Below are positions 25,208 through 34,900 of a stretch of DNA of 38,130 nt, piece by piece (positions within the stretch are counted from its first letter, which is position 1; each line of letters opens with the position of its first letter). The translations under genes were made by a program, and so were the position numbers. Origin of the DNA: Myxosarcina sp. GA_180221_E-2-1-MAG-40_15. GTDB taxonomy: Bacteria; Cyanobacteriota; Cyanobacteriia; Cyanobacteriales; Xenococcaceae. The DNA lies in the NCBI GenBank assembly GCA_020692205.1, contig JAIMKV010000049.1:1-38130 (forward strand). Reading direction: 5' to 3'. The notes below the pieces were generated by a model, which was not told the DNA's origin, searched no databases, and saw nothing but the letters and a program-made list of their open reading frames with translations.

Positions 25208-26524
25208 TTAAAGGCGATCGCGAAAATAAAGTCGATAAAGTTCACACCTAGAAATAGTTTTATTTGCTTCTAACTTGACTAAACCCATACTTTCTAATTC
25301 ATAAGCAACAAGAGAATTCAAAATTACTGGCTCATCAGATTCAATTACCTGTTTATAAGCTGCTGCTAATTCAGGATGATTGCCCAAAGCAATTAAATGA
25401 CCCCGCAAATGGTCGCGATAAATACCTGTATCAGTTACTGCTTCACGAATAATTTGTTCAATATCGCTATTTTGAGTAACCAGATGACAAAATGCCAAGC
25501 TAATTAAATAAGGATGACCATTGACAATCTGCGCCAAGGACTTTATTTGTTCGATCTCGATGTTAAATTCATCTCGGTCTAGCCCATAACGTTTAGCTAA
25601 TTCATGAACCTGTGACCAATTGAATTCATTTAATCTTAAAGACAAACCAACATTAAACGGAGACTGGTTCAGGTTGAGAGAAAGATAGATTTCTGTGGAA
25701 TGAGTCACAATCAAACGTAGCTTTTGCCAAACAGGCACATTATTAGCTTCTTCATGCCAAAAGCGCAGCAGCGGTAAAAATTCTCGAGCAACTTGAGGAT
25801 ACTTAAAAAGACGATTTACTTCATCTAGGGTAATAACTAAGGGACTGTCTAACTGCCCCAGAATATATCCCTGTAAGTATGTAGTACAGCTAACTTTAAA
25901 CCCCAAATCTTCATCCCAGTATTCATCGAGCAAAGATTCAATATCTAGCTGAAGAGTTATATTGGCGCAAAACCAGCGTAGTAAACGCTCTAAATCTCTC
26001 AGTATATTATCTTCTGCCTGAAGCAGGTTTAATCTAACTGTGCGATAACCTCTAGACTGGGCATGGGCGAGAATTCTCATCACCAGAGACGTTTTCCCCA
26101 TGTGCCTTGAAGCTTTGATTCTGATTAATGCTCCAGGTTTGACAATCTCTTCATAAGCTTGAGATTCTGTAGGAGGACGCTGTACGTATAGTGCGGAATC
26201 TAGAGGAACAGGCGTATTAGGTAGCTCTAGAGCAGAAATACTTCCCCTGACTCTATCTGGTTCATTTACCTGACTGGGCTGTTGTCGTAAAACGGAGCGA
26301 AAGTTACTTTTTGTAATTTTTTCGCCAAAAGATTCTGAGAGAAGCTGCCAAAGACGAGAGCCAACTACTCTCACATAATCAGGATCGTAATCAGAGGCAG
26401 CGGCAATTTCTTGATAAGTTTTGCCAGACCAGCATTGAGTTAAAATTAGCTCCTGAACGGAATTTAATCTCTCTGGCTTAATAGCGCGATCAACGAGATC
26501 CAAGGCTTCTTCGATCGTTATCAT
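25208..26524 (-). CDS. HTH-AAA protein with VMAP-type N-terminus
   Basis: A 438-residue protein with two regions. Residues 1-80 match the N-terminal helix-turn-helix of vWA-MoxR-associated proteins (TYQEIAAASDYDPDYVRVVGSRLWQLLSESFGEKITKSNFRSVL). Residues 100-400 form an AAA-like ATPase of the cyanobacterial type that begins PVPLDSALYVQRPPTESQAYEEIVKPGALIRIKASRHMG..., here with the P-loop HMGKTS (141-146) and Walker B LVITLDEVNRLF (229-240). A winged-helix-like end follows (ALGNHPELAAAYKQVIES). In proposed bacterial conflict systems this N-terminus is found on STAND-like or effector-linked proteins. No effector domain and no VMAP or MoxR partner is seen beside it, so this is an orphan or regulatory form. 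Function unknown. Confidence 0.82.
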   Translation of the reverse strand: MITIEEALDLVDRAIKPERLNSVQELILTQCWSGKTYQEIAAASDYDPDYVRVVGSRLWQLLSESFGEKITKSNFRSVLRQQPSQVNEPDRVRGSISALELPNTPVPLDSALYVQRPPTESQAYEEIVKPGALIRIKASRHMGKTSLVMRILAHAQSRGYRTVRLNLLQAEDNILRDLERLLRWFCANITLQLDIESLLDEYWDEDLGFKVSCTTYLQGYILGQLDSPLVITLDEVNRLFKYPQVAREFLPLLRFWHEEANNVPVWQKLRLIVTHSTEIYLSLNLNQSPFNVGLSLRLNEFNWSQVHELAKRYGLDRDEFNIEIEQIKSLAQIVNGHPYLISLAFCHLVTQNSDIEQIIREAVTDTGIYRDHLRGHLIALGNHPELAAAYKQVIESDEPVILNSLVAYELESMGLVKLEANKTISRCELYRLYFRDRL

Positions 26525-26763
26525 TTTTGGTAACTGTTCTGGATCAACAAGGTGCTTTTTTTAGCATACTTAATTGTTACTTGGTTGAGCTAAATAATTA
26601 AATATCCTGCGATCGCCGAGTTTTGGGGAAAACAGTATTTTTGGCAGAACATCAATTGTTTGATGATCACAGAAGGCGGCGGAGCGTGTCTTACCCTTGG
26701 CAACCGAGTCTAAACGACTTGCGATCGCTATGCCTCAACGTCATCATTTCACAGCTTTTTGAC

Positions 26764-27101
26764 CTATTGACATTGACGAATGACATCTAAAATTAATTCA
26801 GTTAAAGCTAAGGCTCGCAATCTTTCAATACGAATCCGAATTACCGAAAGAGCAGAAAAATCATTCAGAGCCAGAATCGAGTGAAAATCGGCATCTAAAG
26901 TAATAATAATGCGACTTTCCTCTTGAGCTTTTTGAATAATTTCAGGATCTTCTGCTGCCCACATTCCTATTTCACAAACGTGAATAGTGTCAAATCCCTG
27001 TTGACTCAATAAACTAGATGACGAACTGTTAGGCGAAGATTGCGAATACAAGGCTGTCCATTCATCTTATTGGGGTTACTGGTAATGCGGTCTAATTTCA
27101 T
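26764..27101 (-). pseudogene. Collapsed DUF433-DUF5615 toxin-antitoxin pair
   Basis: Reading leftward from an ATG at 27101, 31 codons give MKLDRITSNPNKMNGQPCIR followed by NLRLTVRHLVY and a stop at 27006. This is the start of a DUF433 antitoxin (the NPxxxxGxPCIRxxR pattern). In another frame, from about 27025 down to 26764, the product SLLSQQGFDTIHVCEIGMW then AAEDPEIIQKAQEESRIIITLDADFHSIL is the body of a DUF5615 PIN-like toxin, which normally begins with a further 15-20 residues including a catalytic Asp. The pair is usually antitoxin first, toxin second. Here the C-terminal half of the antitoxin and the N-terminus of the toxin have been deleted. Neither should function; the open toxin frame of 95 codons is a relic. 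Confidence 0.75.
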
Positions 27102-27221
27102 GAGGAACAAATACAGCAACTAAACAAGAAAATGTATGACTTTATTATAGCTCCGCCTTACTTCTCAAATAATTGCAAGTCATCGCTACAATGACCTCAA
27201 TGCGAGGATTGGCTCACTTCT

Positions 27222-27341
27222 ACTAACTATACTGACGATGAGAATGATACAGGTGAAGCTGTTGTAGAACGGTTGGTTGATGACGGCGATCGCATTGCCC
27301 TAACTTTTGATGGAAATGGTAATCAATTGGCGCGCAGGAGG
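27222..27341 (+). pseudogene. Possible RHS-repeat protein fragment
   Basis: The plus-strand frame reads TNYTDDENDTGEAVVERLVD then DGDRIALTFDGNGNQLARR with no start codon nearby. The last part resembles the YDGDxIALxFDGxGxxxxR segment of RHS/YD-repeat-associated proteins. It is flanked by unrelated sequence and runs into the end of the DUF4336 gene on the other strand. I regard it as a fragment left by a rearrangement. Confidence 0.35.
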
Positions 27342-28571
27342 TTAAGTCTGTATTTTGCGCCCTGTCTTTGGCTGAGGGGGCGGAACGATACCAGGTTTAT
27401 ACAGTAAGGCATCAATAGTTTTTAAGGTTTTGAGATCGGCTTCTGGTAGATCTTGCTGCTTATTTGATTCCAAAAAACTGAATGCTTGACGAAACTCCTC
27501 GGGGGTAGCGTAGATCGGGGCGGAAAAATGACAGGGAATAATCCGATTAAAGTTCCAACTGGCAATTGTATCTGCCCACTGAAGAGTTTCTTGGGGAGCG
27601 CGGTTGAGGATTAGGGTTTGCAAGATGGGTGCAACTAGTAAACGACCATCTCGACGCAGTTTCTCAAAAGAATCTAACCAATTAGCTTTCCATTGAAAAG
27701 GAAATAAACCCCAGTAGGCTTGGGCTGACTTATATGGCGATCGCCAAGCAGCGGCGACAATTTTACTCAGGCTAGGTATATCTAAGACGCTAGAGCGAAA
27801 ATACAGCGAAAATAAGCAAATTCTTTGCCAACCTTTGAGGCGATTTTCTGGGGTATCAGTGATCCTTTCGCTGCCACTTTCTCTGGCATGAAACAACAAA
27901 GGAAATAGATCCTGTTCGATAATTTCTGGAGGGCGATCGCTAATCGCAATAATTGAGTCGGTTACTAGTAAAGTTTGCGATCGCCTGTGTAACAATGCTA
28001 CCTCTTCAAACTGACCTAATCTCAGATCGATCTCACCCAAAATAGCGTAATCAAACTCTTCGGCAAAAGGCGTTTGGCTACTGTCGGCAGGCAAAACTTT
28101 AGTTCGTTGAGCTGGAAACCCCAGCCAGCTTAAAGGCAAATCTAGAGGAAAACTCCACTGTTTGGGAGCGACATATACTGTGGCATCAGGAAACTGTCGT
28201 GCAAAAGGCCCAACAAAATATTTATGCTCCAATCCCGAAATAGTCGGCAGAATAATGTATTTAATAGCTCCGTATCGGTCAACTAATTCTTGAACTAAAC
28301 GGATACATTCCCTAGTTGGAGCAACGGGAGCATATACCAAAAGCCCGCCTCGCTCCAGTCGTACCACAGTCATACGGATTGGCACAACGACATAAAAAAT
28401 GCCCTGAAGCTGATCGAAAGTCCAGATCGTGTCTGGTAAAACTTCTCGTCGCAGGGTGCGTCGCTTGCTGTAGGGATAAATCGGTACATTTGCCCAAAAT
28501 CGCCAATGATAATCTTGATCTTGAATTTGATTGTGCCTTAGCTCATTGGTTTTTATCTGGCTCACGCTCAC
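27342..28571 (-). CDS. DUF4336 domain protein (metallo-beta-lactamase-like fold)
   Basis: A 409-residue protein of the DUF4336 family, frequent in cyanobacteria and plants. Family segments are DYHWRFWANVPIYPYSKRRT, IWTFDQLQGIFYVVVPIRMT, YAPVAPTRECIRLVQELVDR, IKYIILPTISGLEHKYFVGPFARQFPDA, VAPKQWSFPLDLPLSWLGFP and LLVTDSIIAISDRPPEII. Residues SGLEHK and later ACHFSAP-like HFSAPI sit where metallo-beta-lactamases bind metal, but the HxHxDH motif is not conserved, so catalysis is uncertain. I chose the GTG at 28571 because AAGGGAG lies five bases before it; the frame is open nine codons further to a TTG. It is divergent from the small membrane protein gene. Function is unknown. Confidence 0.85.
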   Translation of the reverse strand: MSVSQIKTNELRHNQIQDQDYHWRFWANVPIYPYSKRRTLRREVLPDTIWTFDQLQGIFYVVVPIRMTVVRLERGGLLVYAPVAPTRECIRLVQELVDRYGAIKYIILPTISGLEHKYFVGPFARQFPDATVYVAPKQWSFPLDLPLSWLGFPAQRTKVLPADSSQTPFAEEFDYAILGEIDLRLGQFEEVALLHRRSQTLLVTDSIIAISDRPPEIIEQDLFPLLFHARESGSERITDTPENRLKGWQRICLFSLYFRSSVLDIPSLSKIVAAAWRSPYKSAQAYWGLFPFQWKANWLDSFEKLRRDGRLLVAPILQTLILNRAPQETLQWADTIASWNFNRIIPCHFSAPIYATPEEFRQAFSFLESNKQQDLPEADLKTLKTIDALLYKPGIVPPPQPKTGRKIQT

Positions 28572-28756
28572 TCGATCTCCCTTCAACCTGACACGCAAAT
28601 TAACCGTATATAAATATTCTCTCTAAAAGTTGATGTTTAGTAAATTACTAATTTTGCTTCGACTATTTTTCAGCCATTCCCTGGGCAAAATCATTCAGTT
28701 ATGAGCGTGCTAATCTGGGAAATTAACTCAAGATTAATTGCTGAATGAAAAAATGA

Positions 28757-29191
28757 ATGAAAAAATTTTATCCAACTGCCAGTATTACCAGCCGACAGTT
28801 GCTATTTATTTTGCTTCTCTTAGAGAGTTTGGCAATTACGTTAGCAACCTGGGGGGCAGTTGCATCAGGGCATTCTCCTAAAGCTTACTTTGAAGAGGGA
28901 AGATATATGCTAATTTTTTTAGTTTATGCTGCTAAGACATGGCAAACAATTAAGCTTTTTCAACGCTCTTTTATCTATTTTCAAATTGGCTTAATCTTGA
29001 CCGTAGTAATAATTGTCTTCAATGCTGCCAGCAACAACACTTTGTTTGTTTCAATGCTTACAAATGAGCCTGAACAACAAATACGCCTACAAATATGGTT
29101 TGGTACGTTTGAAGATAGCGTTAAAATTTTTGCTGAGGGATTATTTCTCGTTGGCATAGATCAATGCTGGAGAATAGCTAAATCATTTTAA
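28757..29191 (+). CDS. Small four-helix membrane protein, unknown function
   Basis: A 144-residue hydrophobic protein. Predicted membrane helices are at about residues 13-36 (LLFILLLLESLAITLATWGA), 50-62 (MLIFLVYAAKTW), 70-92 (FIYFQIGLILTVVIIVFNAA) and a weaker one near 115-140. The N-terminus is basic, suggesting a cytosolic end. I do not recognise a family. The bases before the start contain a duplicated GAATGAAAAAAT, so an ATG 12 bases earlier was considered but it meets a stop. It is convergent with the UvrD-like helicase gene, 26 bp apart. Confidence 0.65.
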   Translation: MKKFYPTASITSRQLLFILLLLESLAITLATWGAVASGHSPKAYFEEGRYMLIFLVYAAKTWQTIKLFQRSFIYFQIGLILTVVIIVFNAASNNTLFVSMLTNEPEQQIRLQIWFGTFEDSVKIFAEGLFLVGIDQCWRIAKSF

Positions 29192-29217
29192 ATCTTGTTC
29201 TCTTATCTTTTATCTAT

Positions 29218-31581
29218 CTACTTGTTTGAAAGATAATTTACTCTAAGATGATGCGCTAATACAGGCAAAACAGGACAAGGTTTTTTTGCTTGTAGACTAT
29301 TGGGTTGATCTGAGCGAAATACGCTCCAGCGAAAAGGGCCTAATTGGGCGGCAGACATCCATAAAAGGCGTTTGGCTCTGGTCATTGCTACGTATAGTAA
29401 ACGATATTCTTCAGCTTGCTTGAGCTTAACTGCTTCTTGCCAGGCTGCCAGCGGTTGAGGAATAGCTTGAGGTTGATTGGGAGTTAAATGTTGATAGTGT
29501 ACCACAGCTCGAATCTGAGCGCGGGCAACTTCTGAAAGGGTAAAGTTGCCTAAGAATTTTCCTGCATTGGGAATCCAAGGTTGACCAGGTAAGATATCTT
29601 GGTGCAGAAAAGGAATAAATACATAGTCCCAATCTAGTCCCTTGGCTTTGTGCATCGTAATAATGGTCACTTGGTTAGGGCGAGTATAGCGATCGCCATC
29701 ATCTTCTTCTACCCCCTCAAAGTTTTCTGAACTAACAATTTCTGATAATGCTTCTATGGCAGCCTTGAGGGAACTACGACCTTTAATTTGTTGACTGACT
29801 TTTTCTGAGAGCTTTTGCACCGTCGCTAATTCTGACCCTGTATATTTCAAGGTCATTCCCAAAAAGGGAATTAATTGATAGTTGGGTAACTCCATCCGAG
29901 CGCGCAGTAAATTAACCCCATAGCGACGGGCTTGTTCAACCTGGGGTTTATGTTTGGGATGGAGGGGAGTCGGATAGAGAAACTGTTCGGGAAAAGTGGC
30001 CAGGGCGTTGAGATCCTGGGTGGGAATCAGACTACGCTGTTGAAGTACTTCTAAAGCAGCCTTAAGATTATCTGGGGAGTGGGGACGATCAATAAACTGG
30101 AGTAGTTTGAGGATTTCGACTGGGATCTGGGAATATCTTTCGCTTTCGCCAACTTCGTAGATGTTGATGTCGTGTTCTTTTTTTAGGTAAGCTAATTCTG
30201 CTGCTAAAAACCTAGCCTGACGATTTTCCCGCACCAAGATAGCTAGATTTCTTTTTGGATGTTCTTGTAGTAAAGCGATCGCCTTACTGCCGATCAGTTC
30301 TACTGTTTGATAGACATCATCGGGATGACAAATTACTACCCCACTACCTTCTGGCTGAGGGTTGGCATCTGGTTGAGGATCGTTAGCATCGACAGTGACA
30401 ATATTCTGTTGACGAAAGGGTAATAATATTTGCTTCTGGGATGATTGATGATTCGACCACTGCTGATTTACCCAACCCAAGACAAAATTGGCGCTCTCAA
30501 TAATAATCTTGCTGCTGCGCCCTGCTTGGTTCATGGTTGCCAAGCTATTTTGCTGTTTGCAGGTTTCACAAAACCAATTGAAGTAAATTGGATCGGCTGG
30601 GGTAAAAGTAGAGTTAATTGCTTGGTTAGGATCGCCTACCCGTACTAAGTTAGGCTCTGAATTAGCCACACTACCACTACTAGCTAAAATGGCAATCAAT
30701 CTTTCCTGTAACGGGCTAGAATCTTGGGCTTCGTCTTCAAATACGCCATATACCTGATTTTGCCAGAGGAGGCGCATTGGCGGATATTCCAGAACCTTTA
30801 ACGCTGCCAAGATCATATCGTCATAATCTACTAGATCTTGCGCTCGCATTGCTCGTTGATATTCTTCATATAGTCCTGCGGCGATCGCTAAAATGCCATA
30901 TTCATCCGTAGCATTTTGGCTTAGTTGCTGTAGCTGTTCGGGTAATAGTCCCGAACTTTTAGCTTCCCGCACCACGGTATAAGTTAATCCTGATAATACT
31001 TCGGTTCGCAATACCGATTGACGGCGCAATCTCTCGGTTTCTTCGCCATCAAACTGTACCCCTTCGAGCAATCTTTGATACTGTCTGGGATGTTCGGCAA
31101 TCCATCTTTCTACCGCACCGCGAATAATGCGATGTCCCGTATTAGGAACAACCAGCGTCACGTTATCTAAATCCAGTCCCGACAATTCTTTACGAGAGTT
31201 GGCAATATTAAGCGCCAAACCATGCAGGGTATGCACCACAAAGCCTCCAGGAGGCAACATCAGCTCTTTGAGGCGATCGCGAATTTTACTCTTGATATTG
31301 GCTGCCGCCGAACGAGTATAGGTAACAATTACTAGCTGTCTGCGGCTGTGTAGCTGATTTCTAGCAATAGCGATCGCTGCTGCCACTGATAAACTATGAG
31401 ACTTACCCGCTCCTGGTACAGCGGCAACCGCCATCTCGCCACCATTCCAGCTAGCTAAACTTTGTTGTCCCGTTCGCAAACTAGCCTGTAATTGCTTTAG
31501 CTGTGATTCGAGCCATTGCGATCGCTCTGCGCGATCAGCACTTGAAGATTTGCTAAGGTTTTGCTGTTCAAAAGATAGCAT
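29218..31581 (-). CDS. UvrD/Rep-family superfamily 1 helicase
   Basis: A 787-residue 3'-5' DNA helicase. Motif I is VPGAGKS (55-61) in place of the usual GxGKT; motif Ia VTYTRSAAANIKSKI, DYDDMILAAL, motif II FEDEAQDSSP, motif III RVGDPNQAINSTFTPADP, motif V VTIITMHKAKGLDWDYVFIP and motif VI LLYVAMTRAKRLLWMS are all seen. It is longer than UvrD in the N-terminal lead (about 50 residues) and lacks the C-terminal tail that binds RNA polymerase. It also lacks an exonuclease motif, so it is not AddA/RecB. It is divergent from the SNF2-like gene across 360 bp. It probably acts in DNA repair or fork maintenance; the precise role is not settled. Confidence 0.93.
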   Translation of the reverse strand: MLSFEQQNLSKSSSADRAERSQWLESQLKQLQASLRTGQQSLASWNGGEMAVAAVPGAGKSHSLSVAAAIAIARNQLHSRRQLVIVTYTRSAAANIKSKIRDRLKELMLPPGGFVVHTLHGLALNIANSRKELSGLDLDNVTLVVPNTGHRIIRGAVERWIAEHPRQYQRLLEGVQFDGEETERLRRQSVLRTEVLSGLTYTVVREAKSSGLLPEQLQQLSQNATDEYGILAIAAGLYEEYQRAMRAQDLVDYDDMILAALKVLEYPPMRLLWQNQVYGVFEDEAQDSSPLQERLIAILASSGSVANSEPNLVRVGDPNQAINSTFTPADPIYFNWFCETCKQQNSLATMNQAGRSSKIIIESANFVLGWVNQQWSNHQSSQKQILLPFRQQNIVTVDANDPQPDANPQPEGSGVVICHPDDVYQTVELIGSKAIALLQEHPKRNLAILVRENRQARFLAAELAYLKKEHDINIYEVGESERYSQIPVEILKLLQFIDRPHSPDNLKAALEVLQQRSLIPTQDLNALATFPEQFLYPTPLHPKHKPQVEQARRYGVNLLRARMELPNYQLIPFLGMTLKYTGSELATVQKLSEKVSQQIKGRSSLKAAIEALSEIVSSENFEGVEEDDGDRYTRPNQVTIITMHKAKGLDWDYVFIPFLHQDILPGQPWIPNAGKFLGNFTLSEVARAQIRAVVHYQHLTPNQPQAIPQPLAAWQEAVKLKQAEEYRLLYVAMTRAKRLLWMSAAQLGPFRWSVFRSDQPNSLQAKKPCPVLPVLAHHLRVNYLSNK

Positions 31582-31941
31582 CTAATATCCCCGAAAAAAA
31601 TAATAGCTGATTTTAACGACTTTAGTAAGTTCGTACTTCATACTAGACTTTTTAGCTACACGTTACCTGAATATAACTGGTAAAGTATTAACTAACCTAT
31701 CCGTGCAAACACTTTCCCAGCTTGTTAGTTTTGCTGTCAGATCGAGAACCCAGCTAAAATTAAAGTTAGCCAGTAAGAAATGAGCGAAACTTGCTAAACT
31801 AATCATTACCTTGCAAAGTTTCTTCTCCGACGAATCAGCTAGATGAATGGAGAGCAGACCAATTCGTTTTTTTTAGTCTGAGGTCGGGAAACAGAATTAA
31901 TCTCCCCATTCTTAGCTTACCAAGTCTCAATCAAGATAACT
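31582..31941. other. Divergent intergenic region with a weak terminator-like hairpin
   Basis: This gap separates the two helicase genes and holds both promoters. ACGAAT (31830-31835) can pair with ATTCGT (31862-31867), followed by eight T in a row (31867-31874), which could end a short leader or small RNA reading rightward. The stem is short and its loop long, so this is weak. Nothing else stands out. Confidence 0.3.
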
Positions 31942-34900
31942 ATGTCAATTATTCACGGCAGTTGGATCGTTAATTCGGGTCAGGACTATTTTTTTGTGTG
32001 GGGACAAGCTTGGCGTTCTTTAGTTAACGAAACCTTTTCTCTTAATAAATCAGGGGACTTTATTCATCCCTTTAATTTGTCGTGTCCAGAATTACTCGCT
32101 CTGTTCCAAAGCCATGAATTGGAGGTTGCTCAGTTATTAGACGAAAGCAAATGGCAAGTTCAATTGGTCGGGATGCCAACTATTGTGACTGGTACAGCCC
32201 AGAGTAAGAAAGTACAGCCAGTTTTTGCGGGAAATGCCCTGGAAGATGAGTCAAAATTAGACCTTTATCTTTGGGAAGTGAAGGGATTCCGCTTAACTCC
32301 TGAAGAGACGATTAATTTATTGCAAATATTATCCTTGAGTTCTTTACAGTCCAATACTGATTATTTAGCAGGAGATCTTCGTTTTTGGTCGCACATATAT
32401 CGCTGGGCATTAGATCTAATCGTTAGACAAAAGTTTTTGCCAGGAATAGAGGTGCAAAAATCGCGCCAAACTACCTATAAAAGCGTTTGGCAACCTGTAA
32501 TTGATAGTGAGGTTGATCGGGTGCGATTAGCCAAATTTACTCAGGCTTTACCCGAAGCTTGTTTAGCGTATCTTGATGCGGAGGAGTCAGAAGCAGAGAC
32601 TACAGACGAAGATTTATTATTGCGATCGCTCTCGTTAATTTTGGATGCCAGATTACGCACCTGGATCGATTACAATCCCAATGGCTTTAAAGATCTTAGC
32701 GTCGAACCTTGGTTGCGATCGCTTAGCTCATCTCCATTCATAGAGGCAGATTCCCAAAATGCTAATCGCTTAACTAATGCTCTGTATAGCTGGACATTGC
32801 CGATCAGCGAGTATATAGTCAATCGCCAAAACGATCTTGGCTTGAATCGCTATCGAGTTTGTTTTGCTCTGACCCCTCCAGTCGCAGCGGCAGAAGATGA
32901 TCGACAACCAGATTGGTCTTTGAATTATTATTTGCAAGCCTTAGATAATCCTGACTTTGTAGTTGATGCCGCAACAGTTTGGCGATGTCCCGCAGAATTT
33001 TCAACTATTGGCGATCGCACCATTGAAAACCCCCAGGAAACACTATTGAAAGGTTTGGGTTTGGCAACTCGGATCTACGATCCGATTAGAGCCAGTTTGA
33101 ACCGCAGTCAGCCAATTAGTTGTGCGCTCAATCCGATTCAAGTATACGAATTTATTCGGGCGATCGCTTGGCAGCTAAAGGATAATGGTTTGGGGGTAAT
33201 TATGCCTCCTGGCTTGACTGATAACAGCGAACAGAGATTGGGTATTAAGATGACGGCTAGCGTGCCGCAAAAGAAAGGAGAGCGTTTAAGTCTGCAAAGT
33301 ATGTTGAAATACAAATTAGAGATTGCCGTAGGCGATCGTACTGTTTCTAAACGCGACTTTAAAAAGCTACTGGCGCAAAAATCGCCCATAGTCGAAATAG
33401 ACGGACAGTGGATTGCGCTACAACCCGCGGATGTCAGGGCTGCCCAGGCGGTATTGGATCAATCTAACGCTCAGCTAGATCTATCGGTAGAAGATGCCCT
33501 GCGTTTATCTACAGGAGACACTACAACCTTAGCTAAGCTACCCGTGGTTAAGTTTGAACCCACAGGAGTATTAGCGGGTTTACTGGATAATTTGACTGAT
33601 GATAAAGCCGTTGAACCTGTCAAGCACATCGCCGACTTTGAGGGAGAATTACGCCCTTATCAGGCAAAAGGTGTCGGTTGGCTATCTTTCTTAGAAACCT
33701 GGGGATTAGGTGCTTGCCTGGCAGATGATATGGGTTTGGGGAAAACAATCCAGCTGATTGCTTTTCTGCTAAACCTTAAACAACAAGACTTGTTAACTAA
33801 GCCTACCTTGTTAGTTTGTCCAACTTCGGTAATTAATAATTGGGAACGAGAAGTTAAAAAATTTGCGCCTAAATTAAATGTGCTAATTCATCACGGGGAT
33901 AAACGGAAACAGGGCAAGACTTTTGCTCAACAGGTTAAAGATAAACAGTTGGTAATTACCAGCTATTCTTTAGTCCATCGCGATCTGAAAACCTTATCGG
34001 GGATGGAATGGCAGGGAATAGTTTTAGACGAAGCACAAAATATTAAAAACCCTGCGGCAAAACAATCTCAAGCAGTCAGAGAAATTCCCGCAGGATTCCG
34101 TATTGTCTTAACGGGTACTCCTGTAGAAAACCGCCTGACTGAACTGTGGTCGATTCTAGACTTTCTTAATCCAGGGTTTTTGGGTAATCGCAACTTTTTC
34201 CAAAAGAGATTTGCGGCACCCATCGAAAAGTATGGCGATCGCGAGTCATTAAATATTCTTCGTTCTTTAACCCAGCCGTTTATTCTGCGTCGTTTAAAAA
34301 CCGATAAAAATATTATTCAAGACTTACCAGAAAAGCAGGAAATGAATGTTTTCTGTGGTCTTTCAGCCGAACAGGCGGAACTATATCAGCAGTTGGTTGA
34401 TAACTCTTTGGCAGAAATTGAAGATTCAGAAGGGATTAAACGTCGTGGTTTAATTCTAACTTTATTGCTGCGTCTCAAACAGCTTTGCAACCATCCAGAG
34501 TTACTTAGCGATACTAAAACCAAGAATCTTCAGCTAAATGCCGATTTTGGCGATCGCTCAGGTAAATTACTCCGTTTGGAAGCAATGTTAGAAGAAATTG
34601 TCGATGAAGGCGATCGCGCTTTGATCTTCACCCAGTTTTCTGAATGGGGCAAAATGCTCAAGCCTTATTTAGAAGAGAAGCTCAAAGACGAAGTTTTATT
34701 TTTATATGGTTCAACTCGTCGTGAAGCCAGACAAGAAATGGTGGATCGTTTTCAAAATGAACCTAATGGCCCCAAAATATTTATCCTCTCCTTAAAAGCT
34801 GGAGGAACAGGGCTCAATCTAACTAGAGCAAATCACGTCTTTCATGTTGATCGCTGGTGGAATCCTGCGGTAGAAAATCAGGCAACAGATCGGGCATTTA

